Made by a program: the position numbers and the translations under genes. From assembly GCA_017458085.1 (NCBI GenBank), contig JAFTGE010000033.1, forward strand, positions 1 through 64,000: DNA of 64,000 nucleotides, given 5' to 3'. The notes under the pieces are model-generated. The model was not told the DNA's origin, made no database searches, and saw nothing but the letters and a program-made list of their open reading frames with translations. Positions 46,556-56,260 of this stretch are shown here, in pieces. Origin of the DNA: Oscillospiraceae bacterium. GTDB lineage: Bacteria; Bacillota; Clostridia; Oscillospirales; Oscillospiraceae. Positions within the stretch are counted from its first letter, which is position 1, and each line of letters starts with the position of its first letter.

Positions 46556-49033
46556 TTACATAGACTTCCCCTCGTCTGCCAGGTGCCTAAAAGCATCCCC
46601 TTCCTCCTCTTCAGCCCCGGATTCTTCCTCGCGCAGACGCACGCCGACAATCATGGAGACGACATTACCTCCGGACAAGGGACGCTTCTTCTCCACTGAA
46701 AATAGCTTCTCCATCGCGGCACGAAAGTTCTTATAGTTGTCCGGGCGATAGTTCATATCATCGCACCATCTGGAGTAGACCCTGTAAGCAGCCTTCGTGG
46801 ACACTTCATAGGGACGATATTCTTCATCAGTCCCCTCTTCCATCCATGCATCGATAAACTGGGCAATGCGATCAGAATCCTGGCGATACTGGGCCGTGGC
46901 AGACTGCACCTCTTCCGGCGGCTCCAACCCCTCTGCCTTGAACAGACGATACCCTTCCACCGCCCAGTTGAGGATTCCGGAAAGTGACTCCGGATCGGTC
47001 AGCGTGGTCTTAAGCGTCTTATCCTGCTCATAATCCTCAAAATGACGGTTGAAGGGAATGATCAGAAGACGCCCGGATTCAAACAGTGTCTGATCGTTCA
47101 CATTCGGCAGATGGTTCGTGTCGATAAATATCTTTGCCTGCAGCTGGAACTCGAAAGAATTCTCGTGCAGATACCGCGCAGTGATCCTGTTATTGCCTGT
47201 CAGCTGCTTGGTGAGAGACGCATTGATGGTCAGTTTCTGCTCCATCTCCGAGATACCGACAAAGCGGGATCCTGCAAGGCGGGCAACATCCTCAGACGGC
47301 GCGCCGTTGGACGGGCCTCTGAAGTTAGACGCCAGCATATCCGGTTTTGCAGAGCGGCCATACTCACCCATGAGGCGCAGGATGGTATCGATCATTGTGG
47401 TCTTCCCGTTTCTGGTAGTCGGACCGTACATGATAAACAAACATTCCAAAGATGTATCGCCAGTTAAGGAGTAGCCCACCGCCTTCTGGAGATATTTTGC
47501 CACAGAGCTTCGCCCCACCATGACCTCATCCACAAACTGATCCCAGCGTGGGCATTTGGCTTCCGGATCATAGGTGACCTGGATAATCTTCGTGATAAAG
47601 TCCGCGGGGTCATGCTTTCTGAATGTCATAGTATTCAGATCCAAGGTGCCGTTCTCGCAGTTGAACAGATATTTGTTGGAATCGAAGATATTTGTCTTAA
47701 CCGGATATACCGACTTGGCATCCTCGATCATAGTCTTTCTGTGCTTTCTCAGCTGGAGCTTTTGCACCCGCTTGATATAACGGTTTCTGGTATCTTCATC
47801 CCGGATCTGAAGCGCAAAGGAATACAGCTCATCTGCGAGATACTTCGCAAGCTCAGCCACTGCCAGGGCATTCTCGTCCGGCTGCCAGACCTTTCCATCA
47901 TAGACAAACCAGATATTGCGGTCAGAGGTATATCGAGCAATGGGTTTGAAAAAGTCCGCAAACGCATTCCCGATGCCGATCTCATCGTGACCATAGCGGG
48001 ATGCCGTGTGTGGCTGCATCTCTTCCAATGTGAGCGTCAGGTGCGATAAGTCCGGTCGGAACGCAGCATGCTGTTCCGCCTCATCGATATCGCTAAAATC
48101 GTCCTCCGCAGTCGCAGCATCCCTAACCGGCAGATAGATTGTGGAGTTCGTCGATACCGCATTTCTGATCGTGATCTGTCCGTAAGTCGCATCACCGGTG
48201 CGGCGATCCCATTTCTCACGCATAAGGCCAGAGGACCTGAAGATACGGTCGATCTGCTCTTCCACATTTCCACACCAAAAAGCCAGCATCGTGACAAACG
48301 CCATGTCAGCATCTGACTGGGAATCGTAGTAATCCTCCCAGTTCCCGTTATACAGTTCCCGGAACTTATCCCCGGATTCGGATTTCAAGGCATGCTGCAT
48401 GACCTGCTCATCGGTCAGATAGGAGCAGGGTTCCACTGTAGAATGATCGATGCGGCTGGAGCGACGCATGAAGGTATCCAGAACTGTCTGAAGGGCCTCA
48501 TCGTTACGGACGACCGCCCCTGCCCGGTACATATCACCCGTGACAGTCACAAAGCGATTGGTCGTCCCGGGGAGATATACTTCCAGCCCGTGCTTTCGGT
48601 TGTTGATGTAGTACACGGTCTTATCATAGGCAAAATCGGGAGACAGTTTGAAGAACCCTCGCAGCCCTGTGCCAGAGGGTGATTTCTCAAAATAGGCATC
48701 GGCAAAGATGCCCAGGATAGAGGCAGCCACATCGTTAAGGCTCCCATCCTCCCGGATACAGTGGTCGATATCGATAGCGCCGATGCCCTCGCTGACGCGA
48801 TACCCGATGCCATCCCAGCCGCCCATGGCATAGGCGGTCATGGCCGCGGGAAAATCTGAAAAGGTGGATGGATCATTCGTTTTTGCCAAAGCGCCGGTCT
48901 TCGGGTTATAAGGAACCTTGGTCGCCCTTCCTGCCTTCTTTTCCAGCTTCCAAAGGCAGAACGATGCGTTTGTTTTCAGCTCTGCCGGTATATTTACAAA
49001 GTTTACTCGTGACGGGTTATTTTTCTCAGCCAT
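46556..49033 (-). CDS. Primase-helicase (D5/P4 type)
   Basis: 825 residues. An N-terminal primase-polymerase-like region (about 20-170: CLWKLEKKAGRATKVPYNPK, GAIDIDHCI, EVYLPGTTNRFVTVTGD). Then D5-N (KYLFNCENGTLDLNTMTFRK) and an SF3 helicase with Walker A in MYGPTTRNGKTTMIDTIL (about 545) and FVGISEMEQKLTINASLTKQ. A C-terminal winged-helix-like tail follows. It primes and unwinds phage DNA. The acidic terminus (EEESGAEEEEGD) may contact other replisome parts. Confidence 0.92.
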   Translation of the reverse strand: MAEKNNPSRVNFVNIPAELKTNASFCLWKLEKKAGRATKVPYNPKTGALAKTNDPSTFSDFPAAMTAYAMGGWDGIGYRVSEGIGAIDIDHCIREDGSLNDVAASILGIFADAYFEKSPSGTGLRGFFKLSPDFAYDKTVYYINNRKHGLEVYLPGTTNRFVTVTGDMYRAGAVVRNDEALQTVLDTFMRRSSRIDHSTVEPCSYLTDEQVMQHALKSESGDKFRELYNGNWEDYYDSQSDADMAFVTMLAFWCGNVEEQIDRIFRSSGLMREKWDRRTGDATYGQITIRNAVSTNSTIYLPVRDAATAEDDFSDIDEAEQHAAFRPDLSHLTLTLEEMQPHTASRYGHDEIGIGNAFADFFKPIARYTSDRNIWFVYDGKVWQPDENALAVAELAKYLADELYSFALQIRDEDTRNRYIKRVQKLQLRKHRKTMIEDAKSVYPVKTNIFDSNKYLFNCENGTLDLNTMTFRKHDPADFITKIIQVTYDPEAKCPRWDQFVDEVMVGRSSVAKYLQKAVGYSLTGDTSLECLFIMYGPTTRNGKTTMIDTILRLMGEYGRSAKPDMLASNFRGPSNGAPSEDVARLAGSRFVGISEMEQKLTINASLTKQLTGNNRITARYLHENSFEFQLQAKIFIDTNHLPNVNDQTLFESGRLLIIPFNRHFEDYEQDKTLKTTLTDPESLSGILNWAVEGYRLFKAEGLEPPEEVQSATAQYRQDSDRIAQFIDAWMEEGTDEEYRPYEVSTKAAYRVYSRWCDDMNYRPDNYKNFRAAMEKLFSVEKKRPLSGGNVVSMIVGVRLREEESGAEEEEGDAFRHLADEGKSM

Positions 49034-49449
49034 GCTTTGAGTCCTCCAAAAAATGCGTGTGTATTGTGGTTATTCTGTTTGTCTGCAACTACCTTGTCAT
49101 TCTTCGATACCGCCGTCGCTCTTCCGGGCGTCTCTATCGTTCTTTCTGCTCTTTCCGCGCTGGTTGCCGCTTGGCTGTCCGGAGCCTCCTGGCTTCCCAG
49201 CGCAGCCTGCCTGATCTGTTCGTCAAAAGTCTCGATCAGTTCCATGTGCGGATACTCGGGAACCCCATACCGCTTCATTGCCTGGTATGCGGATTTTCGC
49301 ATCCTGCTTGCCTCCAGCGCCGCTCTCTGTTTCCGCCTGTTCGTTGAATGTGCCTTGTGGCGGTTCAGACTTGGTTTTGTTTCGTATATAGATCGCTGTC
49401 GGATCTTCTCCCGATTGCGATACTGCTTTTTTGCCTTATTCTTTGACAT
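49003..49449 (-). CDS. Basic phage protein of unknown function
   Basis: 148 residues. A strongly basic N-terminal half (KNKAKKQYRNREKIRQRS, NRHKAHSTNRRKQRAALEAS) followed by a less charged linker and a short KAWLRKITRHE end. It is likely DNA-binding or disordered. It overlaps the primase start by 31 nt. No family recognised. Confidence 0.55.
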   Translation of the reverse strand: MSKNKAKKQYRNREKIRQRSIYETKPSLNRHKAHSTNRRKQRAALEASRMRKSAYQAMKRYGVPEYPHMELIETFDEQIRQAALGSQEAPDSQAATSAERAERTIETPGRATAVSKNDKVVADKQNNHNTHAFFGGLKAWLRKITRHE

Positions 49450-49497
49450 GCTTCCTCTCTCCTGTTCCTGTGATATATTGGGGCCGTAAGCAGCCCC

Positions 49498-50871
49498 TTA
49501 GGCCAGTCTTGCTTTGACCGCAGCGATCAGCTTCTCCTGCGTCACATCCTTACTTGCAAGGGCAGCCAGCACATCCTCATCCACCGTATCCTTTGTGATG
49601 ATGTGATGGATCGTGACGGTCTCCTGCTGCCCCTGCCGCCAGAGTCTGGCATTGGTCTGCTGATAGAGTTCCAGACTCCATGTGAGTCCAAACCAGATCA
49701 GGATGTGGCCGCCCGCCTGAATGTTCAGACCATGGCCGGCAGATGCAGGGTGAATCAGTGCAACGGGTATCCTGCCCTCGTTCCAATCGGCGATATCCCC
49801 AGAGGACTTCAGATCGCGCACGGTAAACCCTGCCTTTTCCAGATGCTCGGTAATACGGGTTCGGTCATGCTTAAACCAGTAGGCGATGAGAACCGATTGC
49901 CCGTTGGCAGCCTCAATCAGATCGTCCAGCATCTCCAGCTTATGATCATGTATGAAGCGGACCTCGCTGTTTTCGTCATATACAGCGCCGTTACTCATCT
50001 GCAGGAGCTTATTGGAGAGTGCAGCTGCATTCGCCGCATCGATATCGCCATCCTCAGTGGGGATGATCAGATCCGTTCGCAGCTGGTCATATAGTTTTCG
50101 CTCCGGAGGATCCATTACTACTTTGTGGTCTACATACAGGCACTCCGGCATATCGAGATAGTCCAGGGCTTTCATGGAAATCGTGATATCGCTGATTCGC
50201 TCATAGATCCGCTCCTCTGCGCCAGGACGCGGGACATACGAGAAAACTACTCCGGTTGACGGATTCATACTGCCTGCCTTAAAATAGGCATCCCGGAACC
50301 GGCCGATAAAGCGGCCAAGCCGCTCACCGCCGTCCAGAATGCCTATCTCTGCCCATAAGTCCATCAGACCATTGGATGTCGGGGTGCCGGTAAGCCCGAT
50401 CCAGCGTTTGACGAATGGCCGCACCTTTCTCAGATACTTAAATCGCTGCGACTGATGATTCTTAAAGGAACTGAGCTCATCGATTACGACACAATCAAAG
50501 TCCCAGCGCATGCCGTTCTTCTCGTAGTACTCTACCAGCCATTTGACATTTTCACGGTTGACCACATAGATCATGGCGGGCGCATGTACCGCCGCCGTTC
50601 TGGTTTTCAGGTCACCGACGATTACCAATACATCCATATCCGATAAGTGATCCCACTTTTTCACTTCCGCAGGCCAGGTATCCCTCGCCACACGAAGCGG
50701 CGCAATGACCAGTGCCTTCGACACGGACATATCATCCAGCATCAAATCCCGCAGTGCGGTCAGGGTGATGATCGTCTTTCCAAGCCCCATGGAAAGAAAC
50801 AAGGCTGTGACCGGATGGGACTTGATATAGTCGATGCAATTTTTCTGATAATCGTGTGGTATAAACTGCAA
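49498..50871 (-). CDS. SNF2/DEAD-like helicase
   Basis: 457 residues from a TTG at 50871 (GGAGG, 9 nt). Helicase motifs: I (SMGLGKTIITL), Ia (ALVIAPLRVARDTW), II (CVVIDELSSFKN), III (WIGLTGTPTSNG), V (HPASAGHGLNIQAGGHILIW) and VI (QTNARLWRQGQ). The order and the AGHGLN/QxxxRxxRxGQ motifs are those of SNF2-family translocases common in phage replication modules. It probably remodels protein-DNA complexes during phage replication. Confidence 0.92.
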   Translation of the reverse strand: MQFIPHDYQKNCIDYIKSHPVTALFLSMGLGKTIITLTALRDLMLDDMSVSKALVIAPLRVARDTWPAEVKKWDHLSDMDVLVIVGDLKTRTAAVHAPAMIYVVNRENVKWLVEYYEKNGMRWDFDCVVIDELSSFKNHQSQRFKYLRKVRPFVKRWIGLTGTPTSNGLMDLWAEIGILDGGERLGRFIGRFRDAYFKAGSMNPSTGVVFSYVPRPGAEERIYERISDITISMKALDYLDMPECLYVDHKVVMDPPERKLYDQLRTDLIIPTEDGDIDAANAAALSNKLLQMSNGAVYDENSEVRFIHDHKLEMLDDLIEAANGQSVLIAYWFKHDRTRITEHLEKAGFTVRDLKSSGDIADWNEGRIPVALIHPASAGHGLNIQAGGHILIWFGLTWSLELYQQTNARLWRQGQQETVTIHHIITKDTVDEDVLAALASKDVTQEKLIAAVKARLA

Positions 50872-50886
50872 TCTGCCTCACCTCCG

Positions 50887-51147
50887 TTACCATGTAAGAA
50901 TGCCAAATGACACCCTCGCTTTTCCGGATCCCCAGGCTGGTGCATACTCTGCATACGGGCAGTTTCGATTGCATTTCCATATATCATGGAAAAGCCCGCA
51001 GCACGGGACTCCGTTTCGGATGACCACATGGCGGCACCTGGGATAATAGGGTGGAAACATCATAGGTGTGTCAGTTCTTGTTCTCTCTGTAATGCAAAAC
51101 ATCATGTACTCCTCTCTTGGCGCATAATTATTCGCCCGGTTATTCAT
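50887..51147 (-). CDS. Small cysteine-containing protein of unknown function
   Basis: 86 residues, ATG overlapping the upstream stop. Five cysteines cluster in the middle (YPRCRHVVIRNG, CCGLFHDIWKCNRNCPYAEY), a possible metal-binding site. It is located between zinc-finger and helicase genes of the replication operon. No family recognised. Confidence 0.55.
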   Translation of the reverse strand: MNNRANNYAPREEYMMFCITERTRTDTPMMFPPYYPRCRHVVIRNGVPCCGLFHDIWKCNRNCPYAEYAPAWGSGKARVSFGILTW

Positions 51148-51590
51148 TCTTTTATGTGCGCCCTTCGCATATAAATCTTTTTACAGCTCTCAGAACAGAA
51201 TCTCGTCAATGGATGGGACTGAATATTAATCAGCTCTCCTTCAAGCGGGCGTCCGCAATGATCACATAAATCATTGTCATGAAGCCACGCCATCCTGCAT
51301 CGTTTATTACAAAACGGTAGTCTTTCCTGAGAACTGCCTGGTCTAAAGTCTGTCTGAAACACGCCATACTGCTTGGGAAGTCTAAACTCCCGCCCGCAAT
51401 GACTACATTTATCATGAATCATTTTGGGCTCATACGTTCTTACCTTGATTCGTTGATAGGCTCTCTCATATTCCCGTTTCCTTGCCTCCGTGTGCGCCGA
51501 GCAATCATCGCAATACTTGCGGTTTTTATTCTCGGTATAGAATCGAATCCCACAGATCCCGCATTCTTTCTCTATGCTCTGATTTGTCAT
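51144..51590 (-). CDS. Multi-zinc-finger protein
   Basis: 148 residues with three zinc-ribbon-like sites: CGICGIRFY plus YCDDC; CSHCGREFRL plus FCNKRC; and CDHCGRPLE plus FCSESC. A charged linker (EARKREYERAYQRIKVRTYE) separates the first two. It is related in style to the protein at 42792. Likely nucleic acid binding; role unknown. Confidence 0.7.
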   Translation of the reverse strand: MTNQSIEKECGICGIRFYTENKNRKYCDDCSAHTEARKREYERAYQRIKVRTYEPKMIHDKCSHCGREFRLPKQYGVFQTDFRPGSSQERLPFCNKRCRMAWLHDNDLCDHCGRPLEGELINIQSHPLTRFCSESCKKIYMRRAHIKE

Positions 51591-51630
51591 TTTCTCAGCT
51601 CTTTTCTTTTAATGGTCAACCCTTTCGGCT

Positions 51631-52086
51631 CTATTCCTCTGAATCATCCAAATTAAAAAAGCCCGCCAGCTCGGACGGGTCTACAGGTTCCAGTGTGATT
51701 CCGTAGTCATCCATGTCATCAAGGCTCCCCTGCTCCGATGGGAGCGTGGTCATCTCAAGATCCGGTATGGGTGCTCCGATCCCCTCCGGAAACGGCTCCC
51801 CGGGTGTCCACCCTAAGATCGCCCGGATGCATGGCCTGATCTGGGAAAACCGGTCGATGCATATAACAGGAAAGCCAAGCGCGTTCAGCTGGTACTTTCG
51901 TTTCACCTGCAGTGGCCGCAACATCTTCCCCGGCGCTTTCAGCTCCACAAACACAGTCTTTCCCGGGTAAAATAAAACAAGCCGGTCAGGGAGACCGTTC
52001 GCGGTCTGGCTGGTCAGCTTGTAGGCGATGCCGCCCGCGTCGCGGACAGCCTTCACAAATTCATTTTCAACAACATATTCTCTCAT
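51631..52086 (-). CDS. VRR-NUC nuclease-domain protein
   Basis: 151 residues. The first 100 residues are a VRR-NUC PD-(D/E)xK fold: VENEFVKAVRDAGGIAYKLT, GLPDRLVLFYPGKTVFVELK and RPLQVKRKYQLNALGFPV, with catalytic Asp, Glu and Lys in the first two. An acidic tail follows. Phage VRR-NUC proteins act in replication or recombination, often as junction-resolving nucleases. It overlaps the next small gene by one base. Confidence 0.9.
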   Translation of the reverse strand: MREYVVENEFVKAVRDAGGIAYKLTSQTANGLPDRLVLFYPGKTVFVELKAPGKMLRPLQVKRKYQLNALGFPVICIDRFSQIRPCIRAILGWTPGEPFPEGIGAPIPDLEMTTLPSEQGSLDDMDDYGITLEPVDPSELAGFFNLDDSEE

Positions 52087-52289
52087 CAGTATCGGCCTCC
52101 ATATCCGGTGCGGCTGCGCTTGCTCTTCCAGTATTCACACCAGTCAGATCGGTTTCTCCATTCGTCGACCAGGTGATACGGTCGATTACAGAATTCCCCA
52201 TCAAAATACCGGCAGTTACCACAGCACTGGTCATACACATACAGTTCCTCATCAGAATGATCGTATTCGTCATAGGATCCCCGTCTCAT
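52086..52289 (-). CDS. Small cysteine-rich acidic protein
   Basis: 67 residues from the ATG at 52289 (GGAGG, 7 nt). CCGNCRYFDGEFCNRP with a later SDWCEYW suggests one zinc site, between an acidic start (DEYDHSDEEL) and a basic end (KRSRTGYGGRY). Overlaps both neighbours. This CxNCxYxxGxxC pattern is frequent in small phage proteins near nuclease genes; function unknown. Confidence 0.6.
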   Translation of the reverse strand: MRRGSYDEYDHSDEELYVYDQCCGNCRYFDGEFCNRPYHLVDEWRNRSDWCEYWKSKRSRTGYGGRY

Positions 52290-53350
52290 GCGTTGACCTC
52301 CTTCCACTGCGCCGGCTCCATTGTGGCCACCTGCCAGCCGATGCCCTCCAAAGCCGTCGCCCGGTCATAGCTTTCTATATCCTGGCTGGCTCTTGTGATG
52401 GCATTGGACAATCCGTAAAGGCTTAGGTCCCCACCGCGGATCAGATAGTTGAGGATGGAGTCCTGCTCCGGCTGATTCAGGTCATAAGCCTTACCGGTCA
52501 GCTCCACCACATCCTGCACGCGCCCTGTGATCCTGGCATCCACTGCGGTCTCCAGCTTTCCGATGATCTTAGCGATACGAACCTCATCAAAAATCGAAGT
52601 GACCGTATCTCTTAATTTCAGCATGAACGCCTTATCTTCCGCTTCCAGTGTCTCGTCAGTATAGATGGCGAAACTGTCCTCCAGCGCCTTCGCAGCCCGG
52701 CCCACATGGGTCTTACGCTCTGCCATGGAATTGATGACCATTCCATTGGTGCAGGAAAGCGTATAAAGAAGCGGCTGCGCGACCACCGCGCCAAGGCCCA
52801 CTTCCGAGTTGGATATCACAACGCCCGACTGCACCCGGTCACCGACACAGGCGTATTCCTTACGGGTATCCACAACCTTGATGTAAAGCTTCTCCGTTGT
52901 CACCTCGCAGGACATTACCTGCATGCCCGGAACACCGGCGAAGATCGGCAGCACGGCATTGGCAATTTCGAGATTATCGATACGGCGATACCGGTCCGAT
53001 AAAAACGCTCTTGCAACGCGGCCGCTGCCGTAGTCCATGGATCGGATCATGTAATTTTGATCCCGGTCGGAAAACCAGGCATTGACATTCTCGGCCAGCA
53101 ACTCCGGTTTTTGTGCGCGCATCAGGTCATAGTACTTAGCAGGGATATTCAGAGCGGATCCCATCTGTCGATGGAATAGGTCTGTTGTTCCGAACACTTC
53201 CTGCTCACCTGTGCTTAGATGCGCGATGCCGAATGTGCTGCCATCTTCCTGCAGCCGAAACGCCTGCGCCGGCCCGATAAAGTCCTGCTTGGCCGCGTTC
53301 TGCCTCTGAAGTTCAACCAGCACTTCCGGTAATGATCTTCCCTGTTTCAT
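52286..53350 (-). CDS. DUF932 phage/plasmid protein
   Basis: 354 residues from the ATG at 53350 (GTGAGG upstream). The family pattern is clear: LPEVLVELQRQNAAKQDFI, GIAHLSTGEQEVFGTTDLFH, QMGSALNIPAKYYDLMRAQ, AFLSDRYRRIDNLEIANAVL and LLYTLSCTNGMVINS. DUF932 (also plasmid-like TIGR03299) is widespread on mobile elements without an agreed role. It lies just behind a terminator-like hairpin. Confidence 0.88.
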   Translation of the reverse strand: MKQGRSLPEVLVELQRQNAAKQDFIGPAQAFRLQEDGSTFGIAHLSTGEQEVFGTTDLFHRQMGSALNIPAKYYDLMRAQKPELLAENVNAWFSDRDQNYMIRSMDYGSGRVARAFLSDRYRRIDNLEIANAVLPIFAGVPGMQVMSCEVTTEKLYIKVVDTRKEYACVGDRVQSGVVISNSEVGLGAVVAQPLLYTLSCTNGMVINSMAERKTHVGRAAKALEDSFAIYTDETLEAEDKAFMLKLRDTVTSIFDEVRIAKIIGKLETAVDARITGRVQDVVELTGKAYDLNQPEQDSILNYLIRGGDLSLYGLSNAITRASQDIESYDRATALEGIGWQVATMEPAQWKEVNA

Positions 53351-53373
53351 TGTGTTATCCTCACTTTCTGCAA

Positions 53374-53401
53374 TAAAAAAACGGAGCCGCCTCATGCTCC
53401 G
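53374..53401 (-). terminator. Terminator between polymerase and DUF932 genes
   Basis: CGGAGC-N8-GCTCCG followed by TTTTTTT, 8 nt after the polymerase stop and only 24 nt before the DUF932 ATG, leaving no room for a promoter between. Confidence 0.8.
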
Positions 53402-53408
53402 CAATGCC

Positions 53409-55370
53409 CTAATCCTTGTAGTAATACGCACCCTTGTACCCTGCACTGGAAAGCACGATCCCGTCTGCCCATGCAGGATTTTGGTTCATAATGTCGCAGA
53501 CGGCATCGACGGTGATGCTGTCCTCTGGCACCTCCAGAATAACTTCATCATGGACATGCCCGACAATATCAAGTCCCGCCCGTTCGATCCGCCACATAGC
53601 TTCCGCCAGTAAATCTCTGGCAGTGGCCTGTGTGATATTCTCCACCAGTTTCCCTGAGTATGTTTCGCCTCTTACCCACTTGTTGCCCTGATTCAACCCC
53701 TCATAAGTGATGGCCATACGCCCGAACCTGTTCGGCTGCATCCGCGGTTTGATATAGGCAAGCTTCCGGCCAGAGGGCAAAACGATCCAAAGCGTGTTCA
53801 CATGGAAACAGAAACCTACTCTGCCAACGAACCGCTCTTTGTGATCATGGACGGTTTCGATCGCCGCCCGCTCAACAGCCCACCAAAACTGTACGATATG
53901 GGGATTCGCCGCTCTCCAGTCATCGATCAGGTCAGGAAGCTCATTCTCCTTTAGGCCCATCTCAAGAGCGCCCATGGAGATCAAAGCCCCTGCTGCCCCT
54001 CCGTAGCCACAGGCCAGTTCCGCAACTTTACCCTTTTGTCTCAACTCACCGTTGATTCCATGCTTAACAACAGGCACGCCAAACATCTGTGATGCTGAGG
54101 CACAATAAATGTCCTCACCATTCTTGAAGGCATCCATGCGCCACTGTTCGCCAGCCAGCCATGCCAGCACGCGGGCTTCGATTGCACTGAAATCGGCTAC
54201 GATGAACTCATAACCATCCTTTGGAATCAGCATCGTGCGGATGAGCTGTGAAAGGATATCCGGCGTGTTGCCGTACACCATTTCCAGCGCCCCAAAGGCT
54301 CCAAGCTTTAAAAGTTCTCTTGCCTCGTCCAGCGTGCTGATATGGTTCTGGGGGAGATTTTGAAGCTGTATCCCTCTGCCGGCCCAGCGCTGCGTGCGGT
54401 TGGCGCCGGAGAACTGAAACAGCCCGTGCGCCCTGCCGTCTTTACAGACATACCGATCCGCTGCTTGGTATTTCTTCACAGAGGATTTTGCCATCTGCAG
54501 GCGGAGCCGAAGCATCTCCTGTGCCTCGCTGTCAATGCTGTTCTTATCAAGATCTTTGATCAGCCCGGCTACATTTTTCTTTCCCAGGCTATCCACCTCG
54601 ATCCCCCGTTCTTCCAGCCATGATTTCAGCTGCGAAACCGAATTGGGATTCTCAAGCCCGGTTAGCTCGTATGCCTTCTTGCTCATCTCTTCCGACAGCA
54701 TCAGATCACAAGTGATGGCCTGTTCCACCAGCGTTTTATCGATCAGGACACCTCGGTCGTTGATGCGCTGATCCATGTGGTAGTAGTCCCACTCCGAGTC
54801 CAGCATTGGGAGATCCTCCAGGCGGTGCCTGATATCCCGCTCCGTCCTGACATCCTGCAGGCAGTAATCCTTAAAGGCCTGCCAGCCATCCGGATCGTGT
54901 TTCGGAAGATTCCGCGTGCGGCCTCCGTTTGACTTCGTGGGCTTGCATGGGACAGAAAAATATTTGATCAGCTTTTCACCGGCATCGTCCTTCTGCTCCC
55001 CGGTTTTTAACACCACCGCCGCATTTTTCAGCGCCAGCGGCAGCGACAGGCTGGCAGCCCAGATCATGGAACACTGCCATGCATCGGGAGATAATCGCGT
55101 CCCGAAAAACTGCGATAAGCATGTCCGTTCAAACTGTGCATTCCATGCCGCTTTGATGATGTTCTCGTCAAAGATCGCATCCACCACCTCCTGCGGCAGC
55201 TGCTCGCCGCATGCCAGATCGATGATCTTTACATCCTCATCATCAAATGCATACGCAAACAGCAGGATATGAAAATCTCCCTCGACGTAGCGATATACGC
55301 CGCATTTGGACAGGTCTACATCGGAGTAGGTTTCCAGATCGATACTCAATACCCTTCGTTTATCATCCAA
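53409..55370 (-). CDS. Family A DNA polymerase (phage replicative)
   Basis: 653 residues. An N-terminal 3'-5' exonuclease domain (SIDLETYSDVDLSKCGVYRY, WNAQFERTCLSQFFG, YCLQDVRTERDI). Polymerase motifs: A (VADFSAIEARVLAWLAGE), B (RQKGKVAELACGYGGAAGAL) and C (VGHVHDEVILEVPED). There is no 5' nuclease domain, as is normal for phage enzymes. It replicates phage DNA together with the D5 primase-helicase and the DUF2815 protein. The leader contains a two-stem hairpin at 55403-55461. Confidence 0.95.
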   Translation of the reverse strand: MDDKRRVLSIDLETYSDVDLSKCGVYRYVEGDFHILLFAYAFDDEDVKIIDLACGEQLPQEVVDAIFDENIIKAAWNAQFERTCLSQFFGTRLSPDAWQCSMIWAASLSLPLALKNAAVVLKTGEQKDDAGEKLIKYFSVPCKPTKSNGGRTRNLPKHDPDGWQAFKDYCLQDVRTERDIRHRLEDLPMLDSEWDYYHMDQRINDRGVLIDKTLVEQAITCDLMLSEEMSKKAYELTGLENPNSVSQLKSWLEERGIEVDSLGKKNVAGLIKDLDKNSIDSEAQEMLRLRLQMAKSSVKKYQAADRYVCKDGRAHGLFQFSGANRTQRWAGRGIQLQNLPQNHISTLDEARELLKLGAFGALEMVYGNTPDILSQLIRTMLIPKDGYEFIVADFSAIEARVLAWLAGEQWRMDAFKNGEDIYCASASQMFGVPVVKHGINGELRQKGKVAELACGYGGAAGALISMGALEMGLKENELPDLIDDWRAANPHIVQFWWAVERAAIETVHDHKERFVGRVGFCFHVNTLWIVLPSGRKLAYIKPRMQPNRFGRMAITYEGLNQGNKWVRGETYSGKLVENITQATARDLLAEAMWRIERAGLDIVGHVHDEVILEVPEDSITVDAVCDIMNQNPAWADGIVLSSAGYKGAYYYKD

Positions 55371-55402
55371 ACAATCACCGTCCTTTCCGTGTGATACAGA
55401 TT

Positions 55403-55461
55403 GTCTGCGCCTTAAAAGAACCTCCGGGAAAATATCCCGGGCACTCTTGTAAAGCGCAGAC
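55403..55461 (-). promoter_or_regulatory. Nested hairpin in the polymerase leader
   Basis: GTCTGCGC (outer) pairs with GCGCAGAC, and CCGGGA with TCCCGG inside. No U-run follows, so it is more likely a translational or RNA-stability element than a terminator. Confidence 0.55.
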
Positions 55462-55529
55462 AGGAGAAGGTATCTCCCTCTCCCGTCCGCATTAAGATTT
55501 CATTGCCATCCCGATGGACGGCACAGTGC

Positions 55530-56114
55530 TTACTGAAGGAAATCAGGAAGTTCGCTCTCGTCCACTTCCATAAAGCCCTCATCTTCACCGAGATCACTGA
55601 AGTCAGCGGCTGCATTGGCTTTCCCGGAAAGTCGCTCGCCGTCCCTGACCTTCTGGATATTGCCAAGACCCGCCGCAACCCCTCTGTTACCGGATGCCGC
55701 AAAACCGTAGAAGTTTACGGAAACATTGCAGTAATCGCCGGAACCGCATTCCATCGGATCGAGAATCGGCTGCACCTTACGGTCAACGATCTGCGGTGCG
55801 TCCTTGCTGGAGGCGTTAAAGAACATATGGCCGGCATAGTTCTCATCGTCCGGGCGATCAATATCACCGTCGCGCAGCGGAAGCTTCAGATTCGCGGGGA
55901 TCTTGCCACCCCACTTTCTGCCCTTTGCATCTTCCTTTGCGGCTTCGATTGCCTTATGCACTTTCAGCAGCGTTGCCTTGTCGCTCTTTGGGATCAGGCA
56001 GGATACGGAGTATTTCTCATCTCCGCCGTTAATGGACTTCGGTTCCCAGATGTTCGCATAAGAGATGCGGCACGGTACGATAACTTTTGTTGCAGTGGTA
56101 TTCTTTTCTGCCAT
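55530..56114 (-). CDS. DUF2815 protein (single-strand DNA-binding-like)
   Basis: 194 residues. CRISYANIWEPKSINGGDEK, YSVSCLIPKSDKATLLKVH, NYAGHMFFNASSKDAPQIVD and SGDYCNVSVNFYGFAASGNR are the DUF2815 signature, an OB-fold related to T7 gp2.5. The strongly acidic end (DLGEDEGFMEVDESELPDFL) is typical of SSBs that recruit replisome partners. Placed between the polymerase and RecB-like nuclease genes. Confidence 0.88.
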   Translation of the reverse strand: MAEKNTTATKVIVPCRISYANIWEPKSINGGDEKYSVSCLIPKSDKATLLKVHKAIEAAKEDAKGRKWGGKIPANLKLPLRDGDIDRPDDENYAGHMFFNASSKDAPQIVDRKVQPILDPMECGSGDYCNVSVNFYGFAASGNRGVAAGLGNIQKVRDGERLSGKANAAADFSDLGEDEGFMEVDESELPDFLQ

Positions 56115-56260
56115 AGTGGTAATCCTTTCTTTCTATCGCTCTTTCTTCGAGCGTATATGATTCTTTTGATCAGCTCTGTTATTCAGTTTTTTGTATGACG
56201 CATATTTATGCGCCGTTTATGCGCCGGCGACAGGGTAACAAAAAAGCACTGAAGTAACAG

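Noticed and set aside
55412..55702. 96-codon minus-strand open frame
   Set aside because: It overlaps the DUF2815 gene in another frame and runs through the polymerase-leader hairpin.
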